NCBI RefSeq assembly: GCF_004210375.1
Contig: NC_134830.1
Location: 67,558,326-67,622,325, forward strand
Reading direction: 5' to 3'
Origin: Tachypleus tridentatus
Taxonomy: Eukaryota; Arthropoda; Merostomata; Xiphosura; Limulidae
Length of the DNA stretch: 64,000 nt
Numbering within the stretch: the first letter of the stretch is position 1; every line of letters starts with the position of its first letter. A model generated the notes under the pieces. That model saw nothing but the letters and a program-made list of their open reading frames with translations. It had not been told where the DNA came from and ran no database searches. A program made the position numbers and the translations under genes. Positions 33,850 through 44,456 of this stretch are shown here, in pieces.

Positions 33850-34195
33850 CGAAAACTGGTCATTTTCGGCAGAACAATAAAGAATAGTATTCTATATTAT
33901 GTCCAACAAGTTCAATTAAAATCCAATCGTGTTTGAACGAGTTATAGGGCAAAAATATTATGAGAAAAATCCGTCCCCATGTTAACATGAAAGAATGTTT
34001 GAATTTTTGTGACAGCCCAAATTTATATACACCACTTCGTTTAAAGTTTTTGAGCCATTTTCCAGAAATCCTTCTGACAAACACACACGCGAGGATTAAA
34101 ACGCACTCCGCTGCATTCGGTGGCGGAGGTAATTACGAATGGTTAGTGCAGATAGTTCTCGAATAGCTTTGCATGAAATTCAACAACAAAGTGGA
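33850..34195 (+). mobile_element. Probable LINE-type 3' end fused to a SINE-A tail, uncertain
   Basis: 34040-34135 has the character of a LINE 3' end known from related repeats (TTTTGAGCCATTTTCC, GACAAACACACACGCG, GGTGGCGGAGGTAATTA). It is followed at 34140-34195 by the SINE-A tail (GCAGATAGTTCTCGAATAGC, ATGAAATTCAACAACAAA). No reverse transcriptase is present. The LINE call is by resemblance only. Confidence 0.4.
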
Positions 34196-34431
34196 CTTTT
34201 GAAAATTATGAATAGCATATATATATATAATTGTATAATCATAACAAATAAAGAATATTAAGAAGAGTACTGCTGTAATTGTATTTGATATTTATCTATA
34301 TACTGTTGGATATCATAATTTTCCTTAAAATATACATGAAAAGTTGAATTCTTTATTTAGTGTATCTATGCCTTGTTTTTATTAGTGGAATTAAAGCCAC
34401 AAATGTCACAAGCTGATTCTATAATATTGCA

Positions 34432-34570
34432 CAGTGGCGTATTTAATTAGGGGCTAGAGGGGGCTCAACCCCAGGGCCCATGGTCTTAATGGGGGCTTAT
34501 TAATAATTTTATTGTAGGGCCCACAACAATTAATAGCCCCTGGGCCCATAAAACCTAAAATTCGTCACTG
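34432..34570. mobile_element. Palindromic MITE, hAT-like ends
   Basis: Begins CAGTGGCGTATTTA and ends TAAAATTCGTCACTG, imperfect terminal inverted repeats of the CAGTGRCG type seen in hAT MITEs. The interior is GC-rich and self-complementary around GGGCCCA. AATATT flanks both sides as a possible partial target duplication. Confidence 0.7.
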
Positions 34571-35125
34571 AATATTCTTTGAGGTTCATGAGCGATAACA
34601 ACAACAAAATAAATAACTACAATTTTATTTCACATTAATAGTTTGTTTATTAGTAAGTTTTTATGTGTAAGATGAAAATTAGCTATTGAATTAGGTAGTT
34701 CGTTAGCCATTTAGTCAATTAATTCAGTGTTGTGAATATCGTGTTTGTCTTTTGTCGAAGAAATGGATATATGTGAAAACACCCGTACGGACACGAGACG
34801 ATAACGAGTAAGAGAAGTTTTCGTATTAACGCCTGCTATGAACTTAAGTCAATCAACAAATATTAGTTTAGCTAACTTCTATAAGTTGAAGAACTTAGAG
34901 TAAAAAAACATTAAGACACTTTTTATTGTTGATTAAGTGGACTTGACTTTGCAATTATTGAAGAATAATCCACCAATAGAAATTGTCACAACATTACGAA
35001 TGCTCTAGTCGGTTTCATGTATACTTGGTTGCTGTAAAAGAAACTATCTTCACACTGTTCAGTTGCGGGAATTGAACCCTTTTATTTCAGCATCGGAACT
35101 CCGTCAACTTACTGCTGATCCATCG
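34571..35125. other. Nothing recognised
   Basis: AT-rich sequence. It ends with a possible SINE-B-like fragment near 35060-35115 (GGGAATTGAACCC), too short to call. Confidence 0.35.
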
Positions 35126-35312
35126 AGAAAGCGGCCTGGCATGGCCAGGTGGGGACGTTATAATGCGTGGTCAATCCCACTATTCGTTGGTAAAAGAATA
35201 GTTGGCGGTAAATGGTGCCAACTAGCAGTTTTCTCTCTTGTTTTACAGTGTTAAATTAGGGACAACTAGTGAAGATAACCCTTGTGTAGCTTTGCGCGAA
35301 ATTAAAAGACAA
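35126..35312 (+). mobile_element. SINE-A with internal deletion
   Basis: The head GGCCTGGCATGGCCAGGTGG joins directly to GGACGTTATAATG of the body, so the B-box part of the head is deleted. The body continues (ATCCCACTATTCGTTGGTAA) and the tail is GTAGCTTTGCGCGAAATTAA. The small ORF over it is not a gene. Confidence 0.88.
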
Positions 35313-37696
35313 GTAACTATTGAGGACGCAGTTAGTATTTAAATAGACACTTGAAAACTCAAATATTTTTTACAAAATAATCACAAGACACAAAAATAAT
35401 ATGCAAGCCTAATGTAACTAGAAATATGTTATTCGGTCTCTTGTTTGATTTTTGAATATCTTCAATTTCTTAGGAAGCATGCATGACTTTACTGATGTCT
35501 TGTTCGCAGCGATTTAAAATGTTAGTTAATTTCAGTAAAACAAGCAAACGTCTGCAGCAGTTCTGTGCTCTAAATACATCTTCAATACGTATAGAAAATT
35601 ATTTTGTTTCTGATTAGTTTGTTTTGTTCCATATCAACATACATATGAAAAATGGTCAGTGTACGTGTTTAAGAATTTTATATGGTTAAGCAGCTCTTGC
35701 CAATAAATCGCTTGGTCGACTCGACGATAAATCGTGCAGAAAGCCTCATTTTCGCAAGATTTTTCTCTATGATTGTCGGTTTGCAAATATTGGCTCACTG
35801 CCTACCAGTTAGTTACAAAATATGAAAACTCGATATCAAGATATAAAAAAAAGACCTTGCAGTGGCCTTATTTTGTATATTTTAATTTTCTTGAAAATGA
35901 AAAAAATGTCAAGTTATAAATTGCCTAAATATCTTTGGAACCCATATTGTAGATTTTATAAAGCATATAGTAAAACATTATTATTATTAAATCTTGTGTA
36001 GAAGTATCTAAACACTGAGGTCATATCACTTCACTGTTTCAAATATTTTTTATGTATTACGTCATTTTATACTCATTTTGATATATTAAGGTTCTCCAAA
36101 GCGTTGTTTCTTTATTGGCAGGTTGTTTTAAATTATTTGTTGAAAATACTTCTAGGTCCAGGTTACGTAACAATAACAAATTGGTTTATTTTTTCCTTAA
36201 CATTTCTATAAGATACTTTCACTAGTTGTAAACTGTTGTATCTTATAGACTTAAAATTATAAATAACTCCCAAACTGAAATACTTCGCTAATTGTTCTAC
36301 AACTGAAATAAAAATAAATGTACCGATACAGTTTCATGGCTTACACTATCAAGCAACTGAATATTCACGATAATTAACATTTATCCAAATACTTCACTGG
36401 TATTCTACCACTGGAAACAAAACTGACTAACTCACTACTAACTGCCTACTTGTATTTATAACCTTCTTTCGATACTTCTATACTTTATTATATTTTTGAC
36501 GTCAAATTTAAAAATTTCTTGATATTTTAGGCCGACTCCAACAAACCCATTTGACGTTGAAGCCATGTACCCACTAGCTAGCATCGGAATTAAAACATTG
36601 AAAATGTAGCTTACGTAAAACTAAGTTTTTATTGTTTAGTAATGTTCAAATGTTTTTCAGACTATGATAGTCTAAGTTTCGAGTATCTGCGTTTTTCGCT
36701 ACATTGGAGAAATAAGGGTATGCTCATATCTTATAATTTAGATTTTATTGTTTCATTATGTTCAAATTTAAAGTTATAAACCGCACTACTTACGCTGTGC
36801 TCACCAAGGGTGCTGAACCCCAATCTTAGCGCTATAACTGTTAAGCCAACTGATGTTTCATTGATAAAAATCGTGTAGTTTAATACCCAAGAAATTAGAA
36901 GTGACGTACTTATTTTTTCTGACTTTATATATATATATATTAAGATACTTAATCTACAGTCATGTGCAATTTGGTGATAATACACAACTGATCGTTTAAT
37001 CTGCATAATTTAGACTAGAGCTATAAAATAATATCTATATATAACTATAATAGTACAGTCTATCGTTTGCTATATCTCTACGTAACTATATCGCAGGGTA
37101 GAAATGGATCTTCACCAAATATAGCATGAAGGTTTGTTGTGGTACATGCGGAGAAACATCCACGTTTGTGGTTTCACATTTTGTGTTTTGCAGTTTTTAT
37201 GGGTATTTTTTGCGTGTTTTTTTAATTACATACAAGGGAAGCAACTTTTAATATCCGAAAATGACCTTTCATTAATCATGAATTTACATAACTTCTGTCC
37301 GGTAGTACGGGCCCTACAGCTGGTATAATAATACTATAAAATAATTTATACTAGTTTAACGCTATAATTTATATGAATTTTTACACAAATACCCAGTTAA
37401 CTCTAAACGCATATATTTATATGTATATGTGTGTGTATGTGTATATATCATGAATGGTATATGTATTATAAAATAACTGATGACAAATGTTTTAATGATT
37501 TATGGGTATTTTTAAATAATTTATCTTTGTTTTTTCCTCTCAATGTATAAATATTTCGGTATTACTTTATAAAAATATAAGAATGAGAACAGGTTGTTCT
37601 TTGTATCTATATTGTACGCAAACGATATAGTACGAAAACAAAAAGGTAATTTGAACCTGTATAGTACCTTGAATTATTAAATTATAAATTAAATTT
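35313..37696. other. Long stretch with no recognised gene or repeat
   Basis: AT-rich, ordinary CpG. Short (TA)n runs occur at about 36930 and 37035. Small ORFs at 36731-37006 and 37134-37328 show no domains. Confidence 0.45.
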
Positions 37697-37816
37697 GTCC
37701 CGCGATCGCTCAGCGGTAAACTTGTTTGACAGGCCATAACCCCAAAGTTCATGGTGTAAACCTTGCAGTTGGTACAGTGAAAGTAGCTTATTGCAAACTT
37801 TGTTAAACAAACAAAC
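37697..37816 (+). mobile_element. tRNA-derived SINE, variant of the SINE-B type
   Basis: A tRNA-like A-box region (CGATCGCTCAGCGGTAAAC), a CCATAACCCCAAAGTTCATGG segment in place of a clear B box, and a tail ending GTTAAACAAACAAAC. Diverged from the main SINE-B copies. Confidence 0.55.
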
Positions 37817-38457
37817 TATAAGCGAATAGATGCTCAAAATCGGTAAAGAAACAGTCAAAGTTAGACTAAATTGACAATGAACAATGATTAGTGAGGAAAT
37901 ATGAGAGAACATTAGAAAAGACATAAGGAAACTGAAAAAAAAATATAGTTGGAATCGTGATTGATTTTAAAAATCTTTCAAAGACTTATAAAACAAAGGC
38001 ACGAGCAAAATAAAGGAATAGAAGCTGGGAACAATAACTTGCCTAAATATTCGAATGGAAAATCTAGAGATCTTCTTTGAGAACATGATTAGAAATTTTA
38101 TTGTAATAACAGTATATAGAAAGACTGCATTTACCACATATCCAACAACTTTATATATTAATTATTTCTGAAGCCACAGTATTCACAAGATAATTGTTAA
38201 AATTATTTCATATTTCATTTCTATCAAGACTTCTTGAACCTACATGTTTTTTTTCTAACATTATGAGCTATATGTTATTCATGCACGTCAAAAGACCAGC
38301 CTCAAAACATTAAGAAACTTACCACAATAAATTCATAGCAATTTCAAATTATAATTACTGTACTTTAGAGTGATACATCGAGTGATGAGAAGGGAAGAAA
38401 ATACTCGCAGAAGATGATGAGGATATTGAATTTATCTCTCGGTTGTCCTACCTAGAA

Positions 38458-38562
38458 GTAGGCTTACGACGCTAAAAATAGAATTTTGATACTTGTGGTG
38501 AGACAGAGTACACTGTTTTATAATTTTGTGCTTGAAAATAACAAATACAAACAAACAGATAG
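38458..38562 (+). mobile_element. SINE-B, 5'-truncated and degraded
   Basis: CTTACGACGCTAAAAATAG, then TTTTGATACTTGTGGTGAGA and TTTTGTGCTTGAAAATAAC, ending in an (A/C)-rich ACAAACAAACA tail. This follows the SINE-B order. Confidence 0.7.
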
Positions 38563-38879
38563 AGTTAAAATTCATTTAAAACTTTATTTTTAAGTTCATA
38601 ATTTGATTAAATTTTTAATATAAAAGTTAAATATTGATCCAGCTAAGATGTCATTGGTATTTTTTCCGAGAATATTATGAAATGATGACATTTATAGTAT
38701 TTTTTACATTGAAGTTTCTTCCATAATTTAGAATTATTACAAATTTACTACAGAGTTTTTGGTCCTGAGAAATTGCCGGAAATCACTTTAAATATGATTC
38801 AGCAAAACAGGAAATAAAAATACCAACTATGAATGCTTTAGTTTAATAACACCTTAGGTAAATGCAAACAAACTAAATG

Positions 38880-40378
38880 TTTACTTTGTTGATAGGTGAG
38901 CCTTTTCACCAGCATTTGGAAATTCTACTGCCAATTTTTGTGAAAGCAATTTATGTGAAAGAAACTCACTTTTTCTTGATCATGCTTCACTGGAGATGAT
39001 TTGTTGTAATTCACCACTTACACTAGTCGATTTAATGGTGCTTTTTCTCGTGTCATTTATTAGCTCTTTACAATACATTAATCTATCTCTTCAGCATTAC
39101 TGTTTCCAGTGGTCATGTTGTCATACGCCATTACCATTTGCTTTAATTCCAGTTATACCAGTTACAAAGACCGCTCAGTCAGACATAGCTTCCACCATTT
39201 GTACAGCCTGGAGGTGCTATCAATTATTTGCAACTTTCGAGTTAACAACATGTCTTCAAGAATGACAGTACTTATCTATTTTCTCCAGGCCTTTGACCTC
39301 TTAGTATTTCATCTTTCGTCATCTTATCTTTTGAATCACAGTACAGTTAGTTGTCCAGTAGCTCATTTATCTTTTACAATCGTAGCACTCAAAACAAATG
39401 AATTTATTAGATGCTTCTACGGTTTCGTAGCCATTTTATCTGGGTGACTCATCTAAAAATGCTTTCCTTTCTTTCCTTTTTTTCTTCTTCACACACCAAC
39501 GGTCTCTTCTAGAATCAGATTTAACAATTTAGTTTGTTTTGAATTTCGCGCAAAGCTACTGTAGAGTTATCTGTGCTAGCCGTCCATAATTTAACAGTGT
39601 AAGACTAGAGGGAACGCAGATAGTCATTACCACACACCGCGAATTGTTGGGCTACTCGTTTACCAACGAATAGTAGGATTGACATTCACATTATAACATC
39701 CCCGCGATCCTCAGATTACGAGTCGAGTGCCTTAACCACCTGGCCATATCGAACCTAACAGTTTAGAATTAAGTAATTACCTTCAAGGTTTATCGGATAC
39801 TTAGAACGGTGTCATAAGTGACTGAGAGAGAGCCATAAGTATAACAGTCTTGGTTTTGATAAAATGTTAGACTCTCCTTTAAGTTATGTGGCTTAGGAGA
39901 ATGAATAGTAGATCCAAGACTGTGGGGATTAAATCATTCCATTCTCCAGTCATACTCTTTTCTGTTGTTCACTCTTCGCTGCTTTCATTATAAACATCAA
40001 AGTGCTTTTAGCTTTATTGCTTGATGTTCTGGTCCATACTACTTCATCGTTGTGATATGTTTAATCTACGTGCTTGGGACCTCTAATTTGCCATTTATAC
40101 CAATCAGAACACTATATCTTGGGTAGCATCTCAATTTAAAATTCAATCTAAGCGTGTCCTTCCTTAATAGGAAGGCCATTATGGGAGCACTTTTCACGAA
40201 GAACGTTGGAGGTTGTTTGTGTGACTAGCCAATCTTGCATTGACACCCTTCCTTTGACCAGTAGATGGTACAACTGAAATCTAGGAGCTAAGAGAGCAGG
40301 TTTGAAGTAACGAAAGGATAAATTTTGTATGGCAGTTAAAGTGTGTCTATCTTTGCCAATTCCTGCAAAAAAAAACAC
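38880..40378 (-). pseudogene. Possible decayed coding relic, unidentified
   Basis: The minus strand has several protein-like segments in shifting frames: KPALLAPRFQLYHLLVKGR (about 40240-40300), PHNLKESLTFYQNQDCYTYG (about 39830-39890), ILEDMLLTRKLQIIDSTSRL (about 39205-39265), and KLAVEFPNAGEKAHLSTK near 38890-38945. A SINE-A sits in the middle (39527-39760). I do not recognise the protein. It may be a transposon product or a retrocopy, and chance is not excluded. Confidence 0.25.
39527..39760 (-). mobile_element. SINE-A copy with a small internal deletion
   Basis: The tail (GTTTTGAATTTCGCGCAAAG on the plus strand) and body are normal. The part of the head and body that normally includes GGGCGAGCATGTTTGG is missing after ATAACATCCCCGCG, then CTCAGATTACGAGTCGAG and the head resume. 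Confidence 0.88.
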
Positions 40379-41918
40379 CAGGTTTCTAAGGCAATTACAG
40401 TGTGTTCTTAAGCCTAATATATTTTTCCAAATATTTTGTAGTTCATATTAGTGAGAATACGTTGTTGAGTTTTCAATCATGTTTTCCATGGAAAGATTTT
40501 GCCTGTTTTTTTTTTTTTCTTAAATTCGAGAAAACCTCAAGGAGAAGTCTTATTTGATCCTGCTACTTGTAGGGAAGTAGGCTTTATTTTTATGTTTCTT
40601 AGAGGCTTTCTAAACCTAGGCTAATCCAGATAATAAACATAGGACATAATATCACTTAATGGAAACGCCTTCGACGGTTGAAGTATCAGCATTACACAAT
40701 AGAATTATTAATTTATTTGTAATTAATACTTAAACAAATAATATTCCACTTAGGCCATCACAAAGCACTGATTTAACATCAAGCTGCAAATGCGTCATGA
40801 AAACAATGGCGTCCAGTTAAGTAGGATATCTTTTATTTAAAAAAAAAGGAAGGTTCATGTGAAAGCTGTTTTACATTTTGTTGTAAGATCCATTAACTCA
40901 GCTTTTAAAGAAACTACAAGAAACAGAACATGAAATAATAAGACAAAAATATGATTTACTCCTTAAATAACAGATTTTGTTTTAAACTCTTTACTTCTGA
41001 TGGGGTTCACATATAAAAAGTTTTATGTGTTTCTCTGTTGCAATACTCAATGTAAAGATATGATAAAAACAGTAGATGGAATCATTCATTTTCTATGCAA
41101 AATACTTAGAATACCTTAAAGTAATTATTATTATTAAATGCAACATATATGTAGATATATATTTATTTATAGTATTTTTATTTGGGTAACTTGTATGCTA
41201 TTTTAAGTCTTGGGTTAGGTTTCGCAAGGCCGGATACTTTACAGTAAGTGTTTGTGATGTAATGGCAATAAACTTCAACTATTAACAAACAGCAACATAA
41301 TCCACTTGTTTTATAATAATATATATTAAAACAAGTCAAACGTGTATACATATATTCGTTACACTATTGGTTACTCTAGTTATGTCTGTAGTTTCAATAA
41401 CAGTTTATTTTTCGACCAAAGTCCATTCAGGTTGGTTCAGGTGCTTTAGAACACAGTTGACATCTTATAAGCAACGAAGTAGAGGATTCCCAAGTAATTT
41501 GTTACAAAAATAGTTTAGAGAAATGTGTTTAAAAGATTGATATAGTGATAAACGTAGTTTATTAAATAAACACCAGAAGTGGCTGTATTAGCCTATTTGG
41601 TTTAAACTCAGATAACTATATAATTTTAACTTATAGGGGCGTAACTAATGATATTATTTTGCGTAACATTGAAAATTCAAAATACAATTTTTTTAAAACC
41701 TTAATCTTATTATTTTCTTATAACACAATTTAGATTTTAAAAAATGCTAGAACTCCAAAATATTAACAACACTTATTGTCACCTGTACGGTTATTTTTAT
41801 ATAGATTACATCATCAGGATGCGCCATTTCAGGTTTAAATTTCAAATATAACCCAGAAGTGAGGCCACTCGATATCCGCCTGCGTAGAGCGAGAGTCCCT
41901 CCTATATTCTCTTCCCGT
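40379..41918. other. Nothing recognised
   Basis: AT-rich intergenic sequence with homopolymer T and A runs at about 40508 and 40840. No ORF or repeat is convincing. Confidence 0.45.
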
Positions 41919-41929
41919 GCGTAACTCAA

Positions 41930-42212
41930 GGGCCTGGCATGGCCTAGCGCGTAAGGCGTGCGACTCGTAATCCGAGGGTCGCGGGTTCGTGCCCGCGTCG
42001 CGCCAAACATGCTCGCCCTCCTAGCCGTGGGGGCGTTATAATGTGACGGTCAATCCCACTATTCGTTGGTAAAAGAGTAGCCCAAGAGTTGGCGGTGGGT
42101 GGTGATGACTAGCTGCCTTCCCTCTAGTCTTACACTGCAAAATTAGGGACGGCTAGCACAGATAGCCCTCGAGTAGCTTCGTGCGAAATTCAAAAACAAA
42201 CAAACAAACAAA
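41930..42212 (+). mobile_element. SINE-A, full length, best-preserved copy
   Basis: The head GGCCTGGCATGGCCTAGCG has an A box (TGGCCTAGCGCG) and a B box (GGTTCGTGCCC). The body has GTGGGGGCGTTATAATGTGA and AGTTGGCGGTGGGTGGTGA. The tail is GCGAAATTCAAAAACAAAC with (CAAA)n. Perfect 11-bp target duplications GCGTAACTCAA lie at 41919-41929 and 42213-42223. High identity to consensus and many CpGs indicate a recent insertion. Confidence 0.95.
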
Positions 42213-42246
42213 GCGTAACTCAAATTTACGCCTAGCTATGCCTCTG

Positions 42247-42373
42247 CCCCCCCAGTGGCTCAGCGGTATGTCTGCAGACTTACAACGCTAAAAACCTGGT
42301 TTCGATACCCGTGGTAGGCAGAGCACAGATAGCCCATTGTGTAGCTTTGTGCTTAATTCAAAACAACAACAAC
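42247..42373 (+). mobile_element. SINE-B, full length
   Basis: The head CAGTGGCTCAGCGGTATGTC has the B-box region GGTTTCGATACCC. The tail is AGATAGCCCATTGTGTAGCT then TTGTGCTTAATTCAAAACAA. Target duplications AGCTATGCCTCTG (42234-42246) and AGCTATGCCCCTG (42374-42386) flank it. It starts only 34 bases after the end of a SINE-A. Confidence 0.94.
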
Positions 42374-42624
42374 AGCTATGCCCCTGACTTAAAAATTGTG
42401 TTTTGATATAGTTACAATTCTAGATCACTATTAAATAAGTATATACCAGGCAATGACTTCAATAGAGAGAACTCTCAACTGTCCACTTATATAATGAGCT
42501 TACTATCACATACAGAGTAGACTAGCGATTTTTGCACTATATGACTTCAGCAGACTCACTTGGCATTTCACTTTATAAACAAATAATTCACTTATTATTA
42601 TAAATTATTTTGTAATTAAGCAGA

Positions 42625-42790
42625 AAGTTACACAATAGACTATCTGTGCTCTGCCCACCACGAGTATCGAAACCCGGTTTATAGCAGTGTGTGTGTGGCG
42701 CAGATAACCTAGTTGCTTTGCGCCATAAAACACCAAATCAACCAACCAATTCTCGCAGTGTGAGCCCGCAGACATCTCTCTGTACCACTG
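42625..42790 (-). mobile_element. SINE-B interrupted by a nested SINE tail
   Basis: The minus-strand SINE-B tail and B box (CTCTGCCCACCACGAGTATC, CGAAACCCGG) occupy 42625-42691, and its 5' part resumes at 42755-42790 (CCGCAGACATCTCTCTGTAC). The break is filled by 42692-42754. Confidence 0.85.
42692..42754 (+). mobile_element. Short 5'-truncated SINE tail nested in SINE-B
   Basis: TGTGTGGCGCAGATAACC, then TTGCTTTGCGCCATAAAACA and CCAAATCAACCAACCA form a tail of the AGATAGCCC..GCTTTGCGC type with a CAAC/CAAA-rich end. It is flanked by perfect 8-bp duplications GCAGTGTG at 42684-42691 and 42755-42762, so this 63-bp piece inserted by itself. Confidence 0.8.
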
Positions 42791-44102
42791 GTGTGCTATC
42801 ATAGATGAGGGAAGACATCTTACTTTATGGAAACTATACGACGGTAACTTTATGATGTATACAATATTATTGAACATTCCATTTCGTATCGTACAGAACA
42901 ATTTCATTTTCGCCATAATTTCTGAATGAAATAAATATCTTTATACCATTTTTCTGTGAAGCCAATTTAAACGAAAAAAACAATAAAAATAACAATATGT
43001 TTAGCAAATAAAGTCAGTATCGAATTTGTCGAGTTTCAAACGTTGACTACATTCAAGTACTCAAGGTAAAATCAGTGACTCTACCCACTGAAAACCATGA
43101 ACATTTTTTTATGTTATACATAAACCCAATGTAACTTGTAAGTAATTTCTCCAACAACAACAACAAAAAGGTACTTTATTTGCGTAGGTTATTTTGTTGT
43201 TTTTTGGAAAAGGTATAAAGTGGCTTTGACGTTCAAATGTTTTGTGGAACAGGTGAATGAATAATATTTGTTTAAACTTTGTAATTGCTTTACAAATAGT
43301 TTGTATTTTACACGTACGTTAATCAATTTTCGAATCGAAACTTTATTGGCTTCATAATTTGTCTTTTCTAGCTATAGAGGATAATTATTTTCCAAATTAT
43401 TTTTTTGCAACACGTATCATAAATCAGGCCATATAATAAACCGAAGTTTGGATTTTCCCACGTTTTTAAATAATACAATTATAACTCTTTTTTTTCTTTG
43501 GTTCGCGTTAGAACTGCTTAAAGACTATCTTTAATGTAAAATTAATGTATGTCACTTATTTTATCACTACATAAAATTTCTGAACCTAATCTTGTGTTAA
43601 TCCCAAGCATGTTACGTCTGACCAAATGTAATAGATAAAAGGTAGTTGTGATACATATATCTATAAGGTTACTTTGACACTTTCTAAGAGCAATTGTTTC
43701 CGTCCTGTTTTCGAACCATACAGCTTCAAAGAAAACCGTGAACAGGTACGAGTGATATCAAGTCATATTAAATTTCAAATAATTTTCAAGGGGACATATG
43801 TCAGTTCGAATTAATTAGAAATATAACAGAGTGATTTAAGAAAGTACCTCAAGACTTTAGATTTTTGTCCATGAGAGTTTGTAATGACTTCATATTAAAT
43901 ACAGTTTTTCTGCGAGTATCTGGACAATTCTAGACATATAATCAAGTCGAAAAGAATTATCTGTTCCGATATGTGAATTGTAACCACCTGACTTGGGTTG
44001 CAAAATGTTTTCAAAATTTTAGTAGCGGTGGGGGAGTGTGCGACTGGTTCCTCTGGAGATAGACATTCATAAAGAATTATTATTAAATTACGTATATCTG
44101 AC
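42791..44102. other. Nothing recognised
   Basis: AT-rich intergenic sequence without convincing ORF or repeat. Confidence 0.45.
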
Positions 44103-44110
44103 GAAGATAA

Positions 44111-44448
44111 AGGCCCGGCATGGCCAAGCGCGTAAGGCGTGCGACTCGTAATACGAGGGTCGCGGGTTCGCGCCCGCGTCGCACCAAACATGCTCTCCCT
44201 CCAAGCTGTGGGGGCGTTATAATGTGACGGTCAATCCCACTATTCGTTGGTAAAAGAGTAGCCCGAGAGTTGGCGGTGGGTGGTGATGACTAGCTGCCTT
44301 CCCTCTAGTCTTACACTACTAAATTAGGGACGGCTCGGTGCCGCGGGCTAACAACCTACTCACTTAAATACCTGTTGAAGAATTCGCAAGTGATTGCGGC
44401 CCTATGTTCCTTGATGAAATCAAGTGGTGAATGATGATGATGATGAAA
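44111..44448 (+). mobile_element. Chimeric retroelement: SINE-A 5' part joined to a LINE-like 3' tail
   Basis: 44111-44335 is well-preserved SINE-A (GGCCCGGCATGGCCAAGCG head, body through GGGACGGCT). At 44336 the normal SINE-A tail is replaced by CGGTGCCGCGGGCTAACAAC, then TTCCTTGATGAAATCAAG and an (ATG)n tail (44430-44446), which resembles a LINE 3' end. The whole unit is flanked by GAAGATAA at 44103-44110 and 44449-44456, so it integrated as one molecule. Confidence 0.85.
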
Positions 44449-44456
44449 GAAGATAA

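Noticed and set aside
38996-39447. Plus-strand ORFs at 39 kb as genes
   Set aside because: Serine/leucine-rich chance frames; protein-like segments are on the opposite strand.
41930-42003. tRNA gene
   Set aside because: A and B boxes are present, but the sequence is the head of a SINE with body, tail and target duplications; the anticodon arm does not fold well.
41747-42010. ORF starting FGATRARTRDPRITSRTPY as a gene (and its twin at 43895-44191)
   Set aside because: Both are antisense readings of the SINE-A tRNA-like head.
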